Assembly: GCA_021738725.1 (NCBI GenBank)
Contig: JAIPBE010000011.1
Location: forward strand, 19,056-83,055
Length of the DNA: 64,000 nucleotides
From: Saprospiraceae bacterium
GTDB taxonomy: Bacteria > Bacteroidota > Bacteroidia > Chitinophagales > Saprospiraceae
Direction of reading: 5' to 3'
Position 1 is the first letter of the stretch. Every line of letters begins with the position of its first letter. Under the pieces are notes generated by a model that saw only the letters and a program-made list of their open reading frames with translations, did not search any database and had not been told where the DNA came from. Below, one piece after another: positions 1 through 10,300 of the stretch. A program made the position numbers and the translations under genes.

Positions 1-702
1 GAAACGACAGTAGACTGGACCATCAATGACACGACACTGTGTATTGAATTCACTGGATTGTCAATTGGATCCGACACGGCCTGTATCGTGTTCTGTGATG
101 CAATCGCGTGTGATACCACGATCATCATTGTGAATGTCACACAATCGGGAGGTCCTGTTGAAGAACCACCAGTGGCTGTGAATGACTCCGCCTCAGTGAA
201 GGAGAACCGGACCATCATGATCAATGTGATGATGAATGACACGATCAATGGAGTATTCACTGGAGGAGGCATCGTCAATGGCCCACAACGAGGTACCGTG
301 ACCGGAACATTACCGGGCAACTTTACCTACAAGCCGCAAGTAGGCTTCTGTGACGGAGTGGATTCATTTACCTACTACATTGCTAATGCAGTCGGAATGG
401 ATACGGCAACCGTCTACGTGACAGTGGTCTGCCGGACACTGAAGATCTACAGTGGCTTCTCACCGAATGGTGACGACGTCAACGATGTGTTTATGATCGA
501 TGGCATCGATGATTATCCAGACAACGAGGTGACTGTCTTTAATCGCTGGGGGAACCAGGTATACCACAAACGTGGATACACCACCGATGGTGGATGGGAT
601 GGACGTTGGGAAGGTAATGACCTGCCAGATGGTACATACTTCTATATCATCCGGGATGGAGAAGGTGAATCCTACTCCGGTTATGTTCAGATCCACCGAT
701 AG
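1..702 (+). CDS. C-terminal part of a T9SS type B (gliding motility-associated) surface protein, 5' truncated by window edge
   Basis: The reading frame is open from base 1, so this is the last 233 codons of a longer secreted protein. An Ig/cadherin-like beta module lies at about residues 75-160 of the visible part (starting PPVAVNDSASVKEN and running through DGVDSFTYYI). It is followed by a C-terminal domain of the gliding-motility-associated type B family, with the typical FSPNGDDVNDVF, VFNRWGNQVY and GWDGRWEGNDLPDGTYFYII blocks. By family knowledge that domain directs the protein through the type IX secretion system to the cell surface. A PorP/SprF gene lies 65 bp downstream, the usual partner of such proteins. 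The N-terminal function cannot be seen. Confidence 0.9.
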   Translation, partial: ETTVDWTINDTTLCIEFTGLSIGSDTACIVFCDAIACDTTIIIVNVTQSGGPVEEPPVAVNDSASVKENRTIMINVMMNDTINGVFTGGGIVNGPQRGTVTGTLPGNFTYKPQVGFCDGVDSFTYYIANAVGMDTATVYVTVVCRTLKIYSGFSPNGDDVNDVFMIDGIDDYPDNEVTVFNRWGNQVYHKRGYTTDGGWDGRWEGNDLPDGTYFYIIRDGEGESYSGYVQIHR

Positions 703-709
703 ACTTTAA

Positions 710-748
710 GAGCGCACCCGTAATTAAAAATGGGTGCGCTCCTTTTTT
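710..748 (+). terminator. Rho-independent terminator after the type B surface protein
   Basis: A perfect 10-bp stem (GAGCGCACCC at 710-719, GGGTGCGCTC at 732-741) with a 12-nt AT-rich loop is followed by C and six T. It sits between the surface-protein stop and the PorP start at 768, so it should reduce read-through into the PorP gene. Confidence 0.85.
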
Positions 749-767
749 ATCTTAAATCGCCAAGACA

Positions 768-1775
768 ATGAAATTCCCTTCTTTACAAACACTGGTCTTT
801 GGTCTGATGCTTGGTCCTGTTTTGTTGGTCGCCCAACAAGATGCCATGTTCACCAAATACATGTTTAATACGCTGGTCTACAATCCAGCTTATGCGGGTA
901 GTCACGACCACTTGTCCATCAACGCACTTCATCGCGGTCAATGGTGGGGGATCGATGGCGCTCCGACCACACAGACGCTCTCTGTGCATAGTCCGGTCAA
1001 TGACCGTGTTGGATTGGGTCTGTCTTTGATCAATGATAACATCGGGCCAACGGGTTCCACCCAATTGAATGCGGTTTATGCATACCGGATCCCGATCGGC
1101 GTGGGGAAGTTGTCCATCGGTCTTCAGGCGGGGGTATTCCAGTGGCGTGCTGATTGGAGCAAACTGAATTTTTTTGACCCCCAAAGCCAGGACCCGGCCT
1201 ATCGAGAGATGCAACCAACTCGATGGCTACCTAATTTTGGGGCGGGTGTTTATTATCAGTCACCAAAGTTCTTCATTGGCTTCAGCTCTCCTCACCTGGT
1301 CAATTATGATTTGCGGAAGAAGGATTCAACGGAGCCAGATAACCTGCCAGCAGCTCAGATCTATCGTCATTATTATGCGTTTACGGGAGCGGCCATCCCA
1401 TTAAATGGTGATGCATTGGTCTTCCGTCCGACGTTGTTGGTGAAGAACGTGGGCCTTTTTGGAGATGCCAAGAATGCTCGTGGGCGTATTGCTGCACCGA
1501 CCGAGTTTGATCTCGACCTGGCCCTCTTATTTAGCCAGAAGATCTGGCTGGGCGTGTCTTACCGATCTTCATTTCAAGCCATTGATGGGACCAGTTCTGT
1601 GGACTCCGGAGATATTTGGGCAGGTCTGAACCTGCGAAATGGATTGCGTATCGGGGCCGCCTATGATTACACACTGACAGATCTCCAATCCTTCGCCGGC
1701 GGCTCCTATGAACTGATGTTGGGGTATGATTTCAGCTACGAAGTAGACCGAATCATTACGCCAAGATATTTCTAA
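768..1775 (+). CDS. PorP/SprF family type IX secretion outer-membrane protein
   Basis: This 335-residue protein has an N-terminal signal peptide (residues 1-22, ending LLVAQ) and the family opening QDAMFTKYMFNTLVYNPAYA. The rest is beta-strand-rich with regularly spaced aromatic/Gly pairs, as in outer-membrane barrels. PorP/SprF proteins work with T9SS; SprF is needed for surface delivery of the adhesin SprB, and genes of this family usually sit just downstream of a cargo gene, as here. A strong terminator lies between it and the cargo gene. It faces the ATPase gene at 1783 with only 7 bp between stops. The family is secure; the exact partner is inferred from adjacency. Confidence 0.9.
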   Translation: MKFPSLQTLVFGLMLGPVLLVAQQDAMFTKYMFNTLVYNPAYAGSHDHLSINALHRGQWWGIDGAPTTQTLSVHSPVNDRVGLGLSLINDNIGPTGSTQLNAVYAYRIPIGVGKLSIGLQAGVFQWRADWSKLNFFDPQSQDPAYREMQPTRWLPNFGAGVYYQSPKFFIGFSSPHLVNYDLRKKDSTEPDNLPAAQIYRHYYAFTGAAIPLNGDALVFRPTLLVKNVGLFGDAKNARGRIAAPTEFDLDLALLFSQKIWLGVSYRSSFQAIDGTSSVDSGDIWAGLNLRNGLRIGAAYDYTLTDLQSFAGGSYELMLGYDFSYEVDRIITPRYF

Positions 1776-1782
1776 GGCAGGG

Positions 1783-2862
1783 TCATAAGATCTTGGAACG
1801 CAACAATGGATGCTCGATCACCGCTTGATGGAGTGGGGAAGAGGCATCCTGGTAATGGAGAAAAACCAGCACCATATTTCCATCTATTTGCGGATCCGAC
1901 AAAAGGGTGACCAGGTTCTGGATAGCCTTGGGCTGAAGTCGTGGATGTTTGGCCAGGTAGTCGATCAATTCCTGTAGGAATTCCAATTTCAAACGAAGAC
2001 GTTGCTCCCGATCCAGTTGCTGGTCCAATTGCGATAGCCGACTTGCGGCATCATCCACCTCCAGGAATTCTGCGACATTCAGCCATGCGAACTGATCGAG
2101 GTTGATCCATGTGTTGAATCGGTCCGCGTAGGGTGGAGGGAGCATGCTGTTCGCGATCAATTGGATCTGCGCTTTCTGATCCTTTGGGATGAGTTGAAAT
2201 ACCTGTAAAAATTGAGCAGCTTCTCTGGGTGAAACTTCCGTTCCGAGTAGTTCGGGATACCTCGCCAGGAAGCTGAGTCCAGTGATATCGAAATGCTGGT
2301 CTCGAGCCCAGCTGAACCAGCTTTGGCGATCGAATTGCAAATGGACATGTTGCATCCTTCCGGTGATCGCCTCATCCATGTGAGTGACGGACATATGCAT
2401 CATCTGGGGATTGGCTGTTGCAACGATCACCCACTGATCAGGTAACTCCCAGGAGGCGAGACGACCGTCCTGGAGGAGCGCCAACAGACCATTCAGGATG
2501 CGCGCATCAGCTCGGTTGAGATCGTCGAGGAGGAGAATGCCGGGGCCGGCAACTGTGGGGACCCAGGCGGGAGGGGCCCAATGGGTTTGATGCCCTTCCC
2601 GAAAAGGCATGCCGAGCAGATCGCCCATTTCTTCGAACTGTGCAGGATGGATTACCACCAGCGGAATATTCCTGGATCGAGCGTACGTCTGAACGATCTC
2701 AGTCTTACCAACCCCTGGTTGTCCCCATATACACAAGGGCAATCGTTGACGATCTCGGTATCCTTCGGTGGTATGATAGGTCATCGTCAGATCCAGAACG
2801 GATAATAGTTCAGTGGGACTGATCGGGTAGTTTTCCGCAGCAGCTTGAGGGTTCTGTGGCAT
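1783..2862 (-). CDS. MoxR-type AAA+ ATPase
   Basis: This 359-residue ATPase carries Walker A GQPGVGKT (about residues 48-55), Walker B ILLLDDLNRAD and sensor-1 IVATANP, the pattern of the MoxR/AAA_5 group. These proteins usually act as chaperone-like ATPases with a von Willebrand factor A (CoxE-like) partner encoded next door. No such partner is in this window: the gene is convergent with PorP on one side and faces tRNA-Lys on the other. The C-terminal 150 residues are helical and lack a recognised domain. The substrate is unknown. Confidence 0.85.
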   Translation of the reverse strand: MPQNPQAAAENYPISPTELLSVLDLTMTYHTTEGYRDRQRLPLCIWGQPGVGKTEIVQTYARSRNIPLVVIHPAQFEEMGDLLGMPFREGHQTHWAPPAWVPTVAGPGILLLDDLNRADARILNGLLALLQDGRLASWELPDQWVIVATANPQMMHMSVTHMDEAITGRMQHVHLQFDRQSWFSWARDQHFDITGLSFLARYPELLGTEVSPREAAQFLQVFQLIPKDQKAQIQLIANSMLPPPYADRFNTWINLDQFAWLNVAEFLEVDDAASRLSQLDQQLDREQRLRLKLEFLQELIDYLAKHPRLQPKAIQNLVTLLSDPQIDGNMVLVFLHYQDASSPLHQAVIEHPLLRSKIL

Positions 2863-2908
2863 AGATTTCTATTGAGACGGGGTCCCAAATTAACCAAACT
2901 TAAAATGA

Positions 2909-2940
2909 TTTGGTGAATGCAAAGGATGATCGTATCTTTG
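2909..2940 (+). promoter_or_regulatory. Bacteroidota-type promoter of tRNA-Lys
   Basis: A -33 TTTG (2909-2912) and a -7 TATCTTTG (2933-2940) are separated by 20 nt, a full match to the Bacteroidota primary sigma consensus TTTG-N(19-21)-TAnnTTTG. The tRNA 5' end is 20 nt downstream. Confidence 0.8.
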
Positions 2941-2959
2941 CAGAGCTTTTTGAAAAAAT

Positions 2960-3036
2960 GATCTCGTAGCTCAGCTGGTTAGAGCATTTGACTTTTAATC
3001 AAAGGGTCATGGGTTCGAATCCCATCGAGATCACCA
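2960..3036 (+). tRNA. tRNA-Lys (anticodon TTT), CCA encoded
   Basis: The acceptor stem GATCTCG pairs fully with CGAGATC (3026-3032), followed by discriminator A and an encoded CCA (3034-3036). The D arm has AGCTCAGCTGGTTAGAGC and the T arm has GGTTCGAATCC. The anticodon loop CTTTTAA gives TTT at 2994-2996, hence lysine. Confidence 0.97.
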
Positions 3037-3048
3037 CGCTAAAGCAGG

Positions 3049-3083
3049 GCCCCGTTCAGAAATGGATGGGGCTCTTCATTTTT
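3049..3083 (+). terminator. Probable terminator downstream of tRNA-Lys
   Basis: GCCCC (3049-3053) pairs with GGGGC (3068-3072) around a loop with partial extra pairing, followed by a T-rich tail ending in five T. The stem is short but well placed, 13 nt after the tRNA CCA end. Confidence 0.5.
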
Positions 3084-3163
3084 CGCGATTTCTTTTTGTC
3101 TTCAAGATAATTTCTGAGGATTTTGGCTATCTTTCGCTGGGACAAACAACAACAGGAAAACCA

Positions 3164-3256
3164 ATGCTGATTCTTTCAGTCATCGCAATAGTATCATTTC
3201 TGGCGGTCGCTTTTTATCTGCTGGAAGCCTACAGCATCAATCGGCAACGCCGGTAA
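3164..3256 (+). CDS. Possible 30-residue single-helix membrane peptide
   Basis: A 30-codon reading frame beginning MLILSVIAIVSF encodes a hydrophobic helix of about 22 residues followed by a short basic tail (NRQRR). It lies alone between tRNA-Lys and a convergent PorP gene. The composition fits a real micro-membrane protein, but there is no supporting neighbour and no clear promoter, so it may be chance. An upstream in-frame start at 3062 overlaps the tRNA terminator and is less likely. Confidence 0.25.
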   Translation: MLILSVIAIVSFLAVAFYLLEAYSINRQRR

Positions 3257-3265
3257 TACTTTTCC

Positions 3266-4312
3266 CTAGAATTGAGGACAGTTAACCCGATATCTTGACT
3301 CGTACGGGTGCTCGTAAATAAGGGAGATTTCTACCCCACCACGCGACTGTGAGGCCTTTTTTAAGGAAGAATGATTGACATCATAGCTGATGCCAAGATT
3401 CCATCGCTCTACCTCCAGGATAAAACTATAGATCAAAGCGTCCAGATTGACTCCCTGGTCCAGTTTATTTGCCAATCTAGCCCAGACACCAGCTCGAATC
3501 GCTACTTCATACCTATCGTGATTGGTATACCGAAAGTTTGTGCCGAATACTGTTTCCTGGGAGGGTCCCTGAAAAGCAAACATTGCTCCCGGGAGCATAC
3601 TGAAATTGGGGTTGAACGGTACTTGTCCCCCTGCATGAATGATATATTTAGAATAGAGTGACTCATCACCATTTTCCTGAAAAGAAATATTCGGACGATT
3701 GGCATGCGCAATTGCACCGCCACCATATATGCTGGCATCATCATCAAAGAGAGCATAATAGAGTAAGCCAGCACTGATGTCCAGAAAGATATTGGTTTTG
3801 TCTCCGATCAGTTCGTTGGAGGGCAAGGTGGGATCCACTGTTTCTGTACCTCCATTATACTGATTGCTGAACCAGAAATTCCCATAGTCCAGAGAGTATT
3901 GGCCAAACCCCGCCTGAAGACCGAACGACAGGTATTGATCATTTGTACGGTATTTTCCGCCGGCCAGTTGTTTCATAAAGCCCAGATTGAGACCGCCTCG
4001 GGTTTGTCTCAATTGTCCGGCACCCGCCTGATCCTGCAATACAGCCACGCCAAAGGTCAGATAGTCATCCTGGAAAACCCGATAACGCATATCTCCGGCA
4101 ACGGCAATGGTTTGGAAAGCGTCAGTTCCCAGAATACTGGACCATTGGTTGCGGTAGTTGGCGGCAACCCTGAACTGGCCATTGAAAATACCAGTCATCG
4201 CGGGATTGATCTGCAATGCAGCATTGTAAAACTGGCTGAAATGCGGGTCTTGTGCCTGCAAAGGCATCGAAAGGAAAAGGAAAGAGAAAACTGCAAGGAT
4301 GATAAGCCTCAT
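3266..4312 (-). CDS. PorP/SprF family type IX secretion outer-membrane protein
   Basis: This 348-residue protein has a signal peptide ending MPLQAQ and the family start QDPHFSQFYNAALQINPAMTG. The body is barrel-like, and the C-terminus YEHPYESRYRVNCPQF is characteristic of this family. It lies 12 bp after the 2051-residue SprB-repeat protein on the same strand, with no terminator between them, so the two are almost surely co-transcribed. By analogy with SprB/SprF it would help deliver or hold that adhesin on the surface; this pairing is inferred from position. Confidence 0.92.
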   Translation of the reverse strand: MRLIILAVFSFLFLSMPLQAQDPHFSQFYNAALQINPAMTGIFNGQFRVAANYRNQWSSILGTDAFQTIAVAGDMRYRVFQDDYLTFGVAVLQDQAGAGQLRQTRGGLNLGFMKQLAGGKYRTNDQYLSFGLQAGFGQYSLDYGNFWFSNQYNGGTETVDPTLPSNELIGDKTNIFLDISAGLLYYALFDDDASIYGGGAIAHANRPNISFQENGDESLYSKYIIHAGGQVPFNPNFSMLPGAMFAFQGPSQETVFGTNFRYTNHDRYEVAIRAGVWARLANKLDQGVNLDALIYSFILEVERWNLGISYDVNHSSLKKASQSRGGVEISLIYEHPYESRYRVNCPQF

Positions 4313-4324
4313 AGTGAGATTGGT

Positions 4325-7300
4325 TTAGCGAAGAAGAGTTGTCTGACCGGAAAAAAGCTGCTTGAAGCCGTCGATGAATTCCACCTCTAGCGTCCAAATA
4401 TAAACACCACTATTCATTTGCTCCCCTTTGAATGTTCCATCCCACCCAATTAGTGGATCGTTGATCGGAAAATCTTGCTGTTCAAACAGTTGTTCTCCCC
4501 ATCGATCGAAGATCTTGAAGACTATGATTCTGATCCCATCACGTCCGTGGATCAACAGTTTGTCATTCTGCCCGTCCTGGTTGGGTGTAAATGCAGTAGG
4601 TACCAACACAACCAGGTTAGCGTTGACCCAAACAGTAATAAAATCGACAGCCTCACAGCCGCGATCATCTTCAGCCACCAGTTTATATATGGTGGTGTAA
4701 TACGGCGTTGAAACAGGTGTGGCACATGTCGTACAACTCAGGGTACCACTATAAGGGGCTTGCCAGAACACAAATGGCAGAGTGGATGCATTATGTGAGA
4801 AGGATAAAGTAATGCTTTGTCCCAGATCGATGGTCACATCATCGCCAAGGTCGATTTCAAATGCAAGCGGATCAATTAGATCGACCATGGATTCTGCTGT
4901 GCAACCATTTTTATCGGTGAGTCGGACAAGATATTGTCCTGGCCCCAGAGGCGTGAAGACCTGGTTAGGTGTAAGTGGTCCCGCATTGAGACTGTACATA
5001 TAAGGGCTTTCCCCCCCTGAACCGATAGCTGTGATCCGACCATCCTTCGTGTTGGCACATGTTGGAGATACGCCGTCAAGATCGAGAACCAGTGGAGCAG
5101 GTTCATCAATTTGAACACTGGATGTCAATGTACATCCGGCATTATCTGTGATCGTCACTGAATAGGTGCCGGCCGCCAGATTGCCATTGAGCGCTAACAT
5201 GTTGCTGTTGCTCCATAGATACTGATAGGTTGGAGTCCCTCCTGACACCATGATGGCAATGGATCCATCCGTCAATCCCTGGCAGCTGGGCGAAATTCGA
5301 TTGGTATTCGTGATTTGCAGGGGAGAAGGTTGAGGTACAAAATAGTCGTGCACTACGCTACATGCTTGGTCATCCGAAATGGTGACCTGATACGTTCCCG
5401 TTGCGAGATCAAGAGCCTGGTTCCCGTTGGAATTGATGATTTTCGGATCCCAGATGATCTGATAATTTCCGGAACCTCCAGTGATATTGGACAGATCGAT
5501 CTGACCGTTCTTCTGACCGAAGCACAATACAGGTGTGATCGTCGATGTTGCGGTGATGGGAGCCGGCTGTTCCAGGAAATAGGTGGAACTTGTTGTACAT
5601 CCAGATGGATCAGTCACTGTCACAGTATAGGATATGCCTCCTGCGAGTCCGCTGGCCAGTTCCCCGGTTTGTGCGGGCATGGTACTCCAGGTATAGGTGT
5701 AATTTGCTGGAATGCCCCCTCCGGAGCCACCATCTACGAAAGTGACGCCTATGGAGCCGTCTGCCTGGCCAAAACAGGATGGCATCATGCCCGCGACGGA
5801 TACCAGTACAGGTGGTAAGTCCTGGACCAGAACGGATGCTTCAGCGGTGCAACCGGCTCCATCTGTGACGGTGACTGCGAAATTGCCAGGTCCCAACCCA
5901 CTCAACGGATTGGCAGTGTCTCCGGTATTCCAAACATACTGGTACCCGCCTCCACTGCCACCTGACGACGTAGCGGTGATTTCATTTTGATCTTGTCCGG
6001 CACATCCCGACCCACTTTGTTGGGCCATGATGGTCAGCGCTGTGGAGGGTTCGGCGACAACCCCACTGCCTACTTGTGTACATTGATTGGCATCCGTGAC
6101 AGTAACAGTATACATACCCGCAAACAGATCAACGGCGACTTTAGAGGTTTGACCCAATGGGTCACTCCAAAGATACGTGTAAGGGCCTGTGCCACCTGAG
6201 GGCGTGACAGTTAGGCTTCCACCGGATTGACCCAGACAAGGAGCGGGTGTCGCAACAATATTTACCAGGATCGGTGCCGGTTCTGGTAGATTGATCGAAC
6301 CTGTAGTTTGGCAACCCAGAGATCCTGTGATGGTGACACCATACATGCCTGCGGTAAGACCAACCGCAGGATTGCTCGTTTGAGCGCCCGTATCAGACCA
6401 TTGAAAGGAATAGATACCGGACCCGCCGGAAACAATTGCCTCCAGGGTGCCATCGGCACCCTGGAAACAAGTGACCGGAGTGACGTTGATACTGTCCAGG
6501 ATCAGAGGAGCCTTGGCAGTGATTGTTACTGAATCGACTACAGAGCAACCATTTTGATCGGTGACGGTAACCATATAAAGCCCGGGGTTGATTCCCATGA
6601 TGGTATCTGTAGTACTGTTTCCTGCGTCATTCCAGAGATAGCTAAAGGGGGGTGTCCCTCCGGCAAGCATGACGATAGCGGAACCATCCTGACTATTGAT
6701 GCAGGTCGCCTCCACAGCACTCATATCTGTGGAAATGGAACCGGGTGCCCCGACCACCACTTGCGATTTTTGGGTGCAACCCTTTGCATCCGTGACGGTC
6801 ACAGAATATATGCCCGCATTCAATCCAACAGCCGTCTGTGTCATCTGACCAGAAGAATCGTTCCATAAAAAAGTAAAAGGTGCGGATCCGCCCGAGACGA
6901 TATTGACCGTTGCTGTGCCATCGATGACACCCTGGCAACCAACAGGTGTGCTGCTGGTAGAAAGCTGTATGCTATCCGGGTTGCCAATCGTGACTGAAAG
7001 CGTATCCAAACATCCTTTGACATCCATTATGATGACCTCGAAGACACCGGGTGTTAAGGCTAATGCGGTGTCACTCATTTGCATCGCGGGGTCTTGCCAT
7101 GCAAACACAACAGGTAACGGCGCCTGGATCACTTCCACCCAGGCTGTGCCGTCCATTCCATTATAACATGAGACCGGTAAAGACTGCGGCTGATACTGGT
7201 TGGGGGGGCCTTCATGGACCTCCACCGTGGAGCTGGTTTTACATTGATGCGCATCAGTGACCGTGACCATGTACAGTCCCATATCCAGACCGGTAGCCTG

Positions 7301-10300
7301 TTTCGTGTTTTGCAGATTGCTCCATAGATAGGTATAGGGCATCGTTCCACCTATCGGGTTGACTGTGGCGGATCCATCCATTTTACCCGGACAGGACACG
7401 GAATCCGTCTGGAAGGACAACAGGATCGGGTCTGGTTGGGATATCGTCACTAGCGTGTCCCGGATGCAGCTGTTATCATCGGTAACGCGCAGGGTATAGG
7501 AGCCGGCCTTTACATTGGTCAGCACCGCATTGAATACAGCAGGGACAGTAAACCATACATATTGAAAAGGTGATGTCCCACCCTGGGCCATGGCGGTTGC
7601 CCCACCGTTCTTCTGATCGTAGCACAACACGGAATCGATGTCGATCTGAATGTCGATTGGATCCGGTTGGTCCAACGTGAAATACACAGTATCCATACAG
7701 CCCATCGCATCGGTGACGATAACAAAATGATCACCGGCAGCAACACTGTTGAAATAGCCGATCCCTTGGGTCTTCACATTGTCCAGATTATAGCTGAACG
7801 GGGAAGTGCCATCATATGCAGAGATAAATGCTTCACCATCATTGCCACTGTAACAAGAGGGCGGCACAGTGTTTTCTACTACCGCGTACATCTGGCAATC
7901 CAGAAAACGGCACCCCAGGGTGGCGATCTCATTCGGACAGGCCGGGTTGATATCCAATACTTTGACTTGTATGGTAATGGAATCACCATTGTTCAGGCCA
8001 TTGATCAGGTGAGTCAGGTTGGTGGTCGGTGGCACCCACCCGTTTTGATTGACATTGACGGTATAACCGGCAGCGCCAAGTATCGCCAGCCAATTGATGG
8101 TCAGAGTATGATTGGACATATCTCCGCATGTCAACTCAGGCGCATCAAATGTCGGATAGATGGTAATTTCAGATGAGGCATTCAAGGTGCAACCATAAGC
8201 ATCCTCGGCCTCCAGAGAATAGATCCGTGTCGAATCGGTGTTGACCACAGGGTTGGGACAATCCGAGCAGCTCAATGCATTGGATGGTGCCCAAGTATAG
8301 GTTTGTTGATTGCCCGCATGCAGATTGATCGACCAACTTTCGAGCAGGCCCATTCGGTTCAACCCGAAATTGTCCGACACGACAAGTTTCCAGTCGCCAT
8401 TGATTGGAGCGCCAGTCAGATCATTCCAGTCGCCTTCAGGTAGATAGACACCTGTGAATGGTGCGGAATTACCTGTGATGCCGGTAGCGGCATTCGGGCT
8501 GAAGCAAGTGTTGATATAATTGATGCCATTGCCCCCGTTTCCAGTCGTCAATTCCAATTGCTTTCCATCGGGTGCTTCCAGGAAGACATTGATATTATTG
8601 ACGGGATTTGTTCTGAGCGTAAAACACACGGATTCGATTTCTGCAGCATTTGCAGACAAGGTCAACGGATAGACATTGTCCACCAGGATCGACCCTTTGT
8701 ACGGATTGGGTGGGGGATTTGTAGAATACCCGATCGGAACCATTGGATAGCTTGCAAAAGGGATGGTCATTCCCTGGAATCCATTGATAGAAGCGTCCAG
8801 ACTGAAGGGGTCACCAACACACACTGCCGTATCCGGAGTGATGATCAGATCGCCAGTGCACTGATAACAATCCGGATGGGTGGGGGGCAGGACAGCGATG
8901 GTCACAAACGTATCTCCCTGGCAAACAAATTCATCTTCATAGGTCAGAGCAAAAAAGATCTCTCCTGCCGTCGGTGCAGTTGCCTGGATCTCTTTGCCCT
9001 TGTTCAGATAGATATTGGGCTGGTTGACCCAATTGAGGTTGGTGATGTTCGGCGTGAATGTCTCGATGTTGGGCAGCAGGATTTCATCAAAGGTGATATT
9101 CCAGAAAAAGATGAAGCCATTGTCGATCTCCCACAAGTCCTGGATGGTCAGCACCCATTCGCCATTCAAGGGGCAGCCGATCAAGCCGCTCAAGTTTTCA
9201 AAAGTGTTGTAGTCTCCAGGTGGCAATGTGCCTGGATCATTGGCATTGGCATATTCCAGCCAGGTGCCATTCGTCGCACCATATGTCCAGCAATACGTAA
9301 AACCCTGGCCAGGAATAGGCTCTGGCAGGAGTTCATCACCTTCAAAAGGGTTACCCAGGAAGACCTCATCTCCAGTTTCTTCCTGATTAACCAGCGTGAC
9401 CGATTGGCCGGAAGGGCACGTAAGGGTGATATTAAGGTCACGCATCCAGGAGTGTTCCATATTTGCACAGATCGACAAGATCTGATTGGGGTCAGTGAGC
9501 ACTTTGTCGCTCGGGAATTCAGTGAAGTAGACACTGGTTTGGTAGGATGCACCATTCCCATCCGGCAGAGCCAATGAATCGGAACGGATCTTGGTCAATT
9601 CAAACTTGCTCAATTGGGGAATGACCTGGACATTGGATGTTCCGATGGACCCAACCTGTGCGGTCAACGTCAGCGAATCTTGAAAACAGATGGGTCCGGG
9701 TAAAACGGGGATGTTCACTTTCGGAGGGGGCGCGACACGCACTTTTCTGGAAATGATATTGGTATTCCCGCATCCCAGTTGGTCCCGCACATGCAGACTG
9801 ACGACATATCCCCCGGGAAGATCATATTGATGGGCCACGTTCAATCCATTGACAATATTGCCATCGCCAAAATCCCATTCGAACGTGCACAAACCTTCGC
9901 TTTGGTTGTATAGAAGGTTATTCTGAAGGAAGGTGGCGCCTGCCGAAAAGTCAATACTGGTGCCTGGGCAAATATCGATCCACCCGGTATCTGCCGGCAC
10001 TACTGCCGGATCTGTATTGGTGATCAAGGCATTAAACGCCTGACAAGCAGGGACACAGTCGATATCGGCGATCCAACCCTTTCCCTGGCCACTGCTTGTG
10101 CTCATAAATGTAACTGTGATGCATCCACTGAAATTCAATGGACTGGCCTGGAGTATAAAAGGTGCACCTGCCTGGTAATCACTGGCGCATCCCAAAGAGG
10201 TTCCCAGGATATTGGGGCCATCGAAAAAGCATAGTTCATCTCCGGGTTGGAGATCTACTCCTGAAAACCGCAGGCGGGTATGGGTACCTGTAGAGCCATC

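Noticed and set aside
5000..7900. Regular repeats resembling a CRISPR array
   Set aside because: The period is about 235 bp and coding (SprB modules), with no short identical repeats and no cas genes. No CRISPR array was seen in the window.
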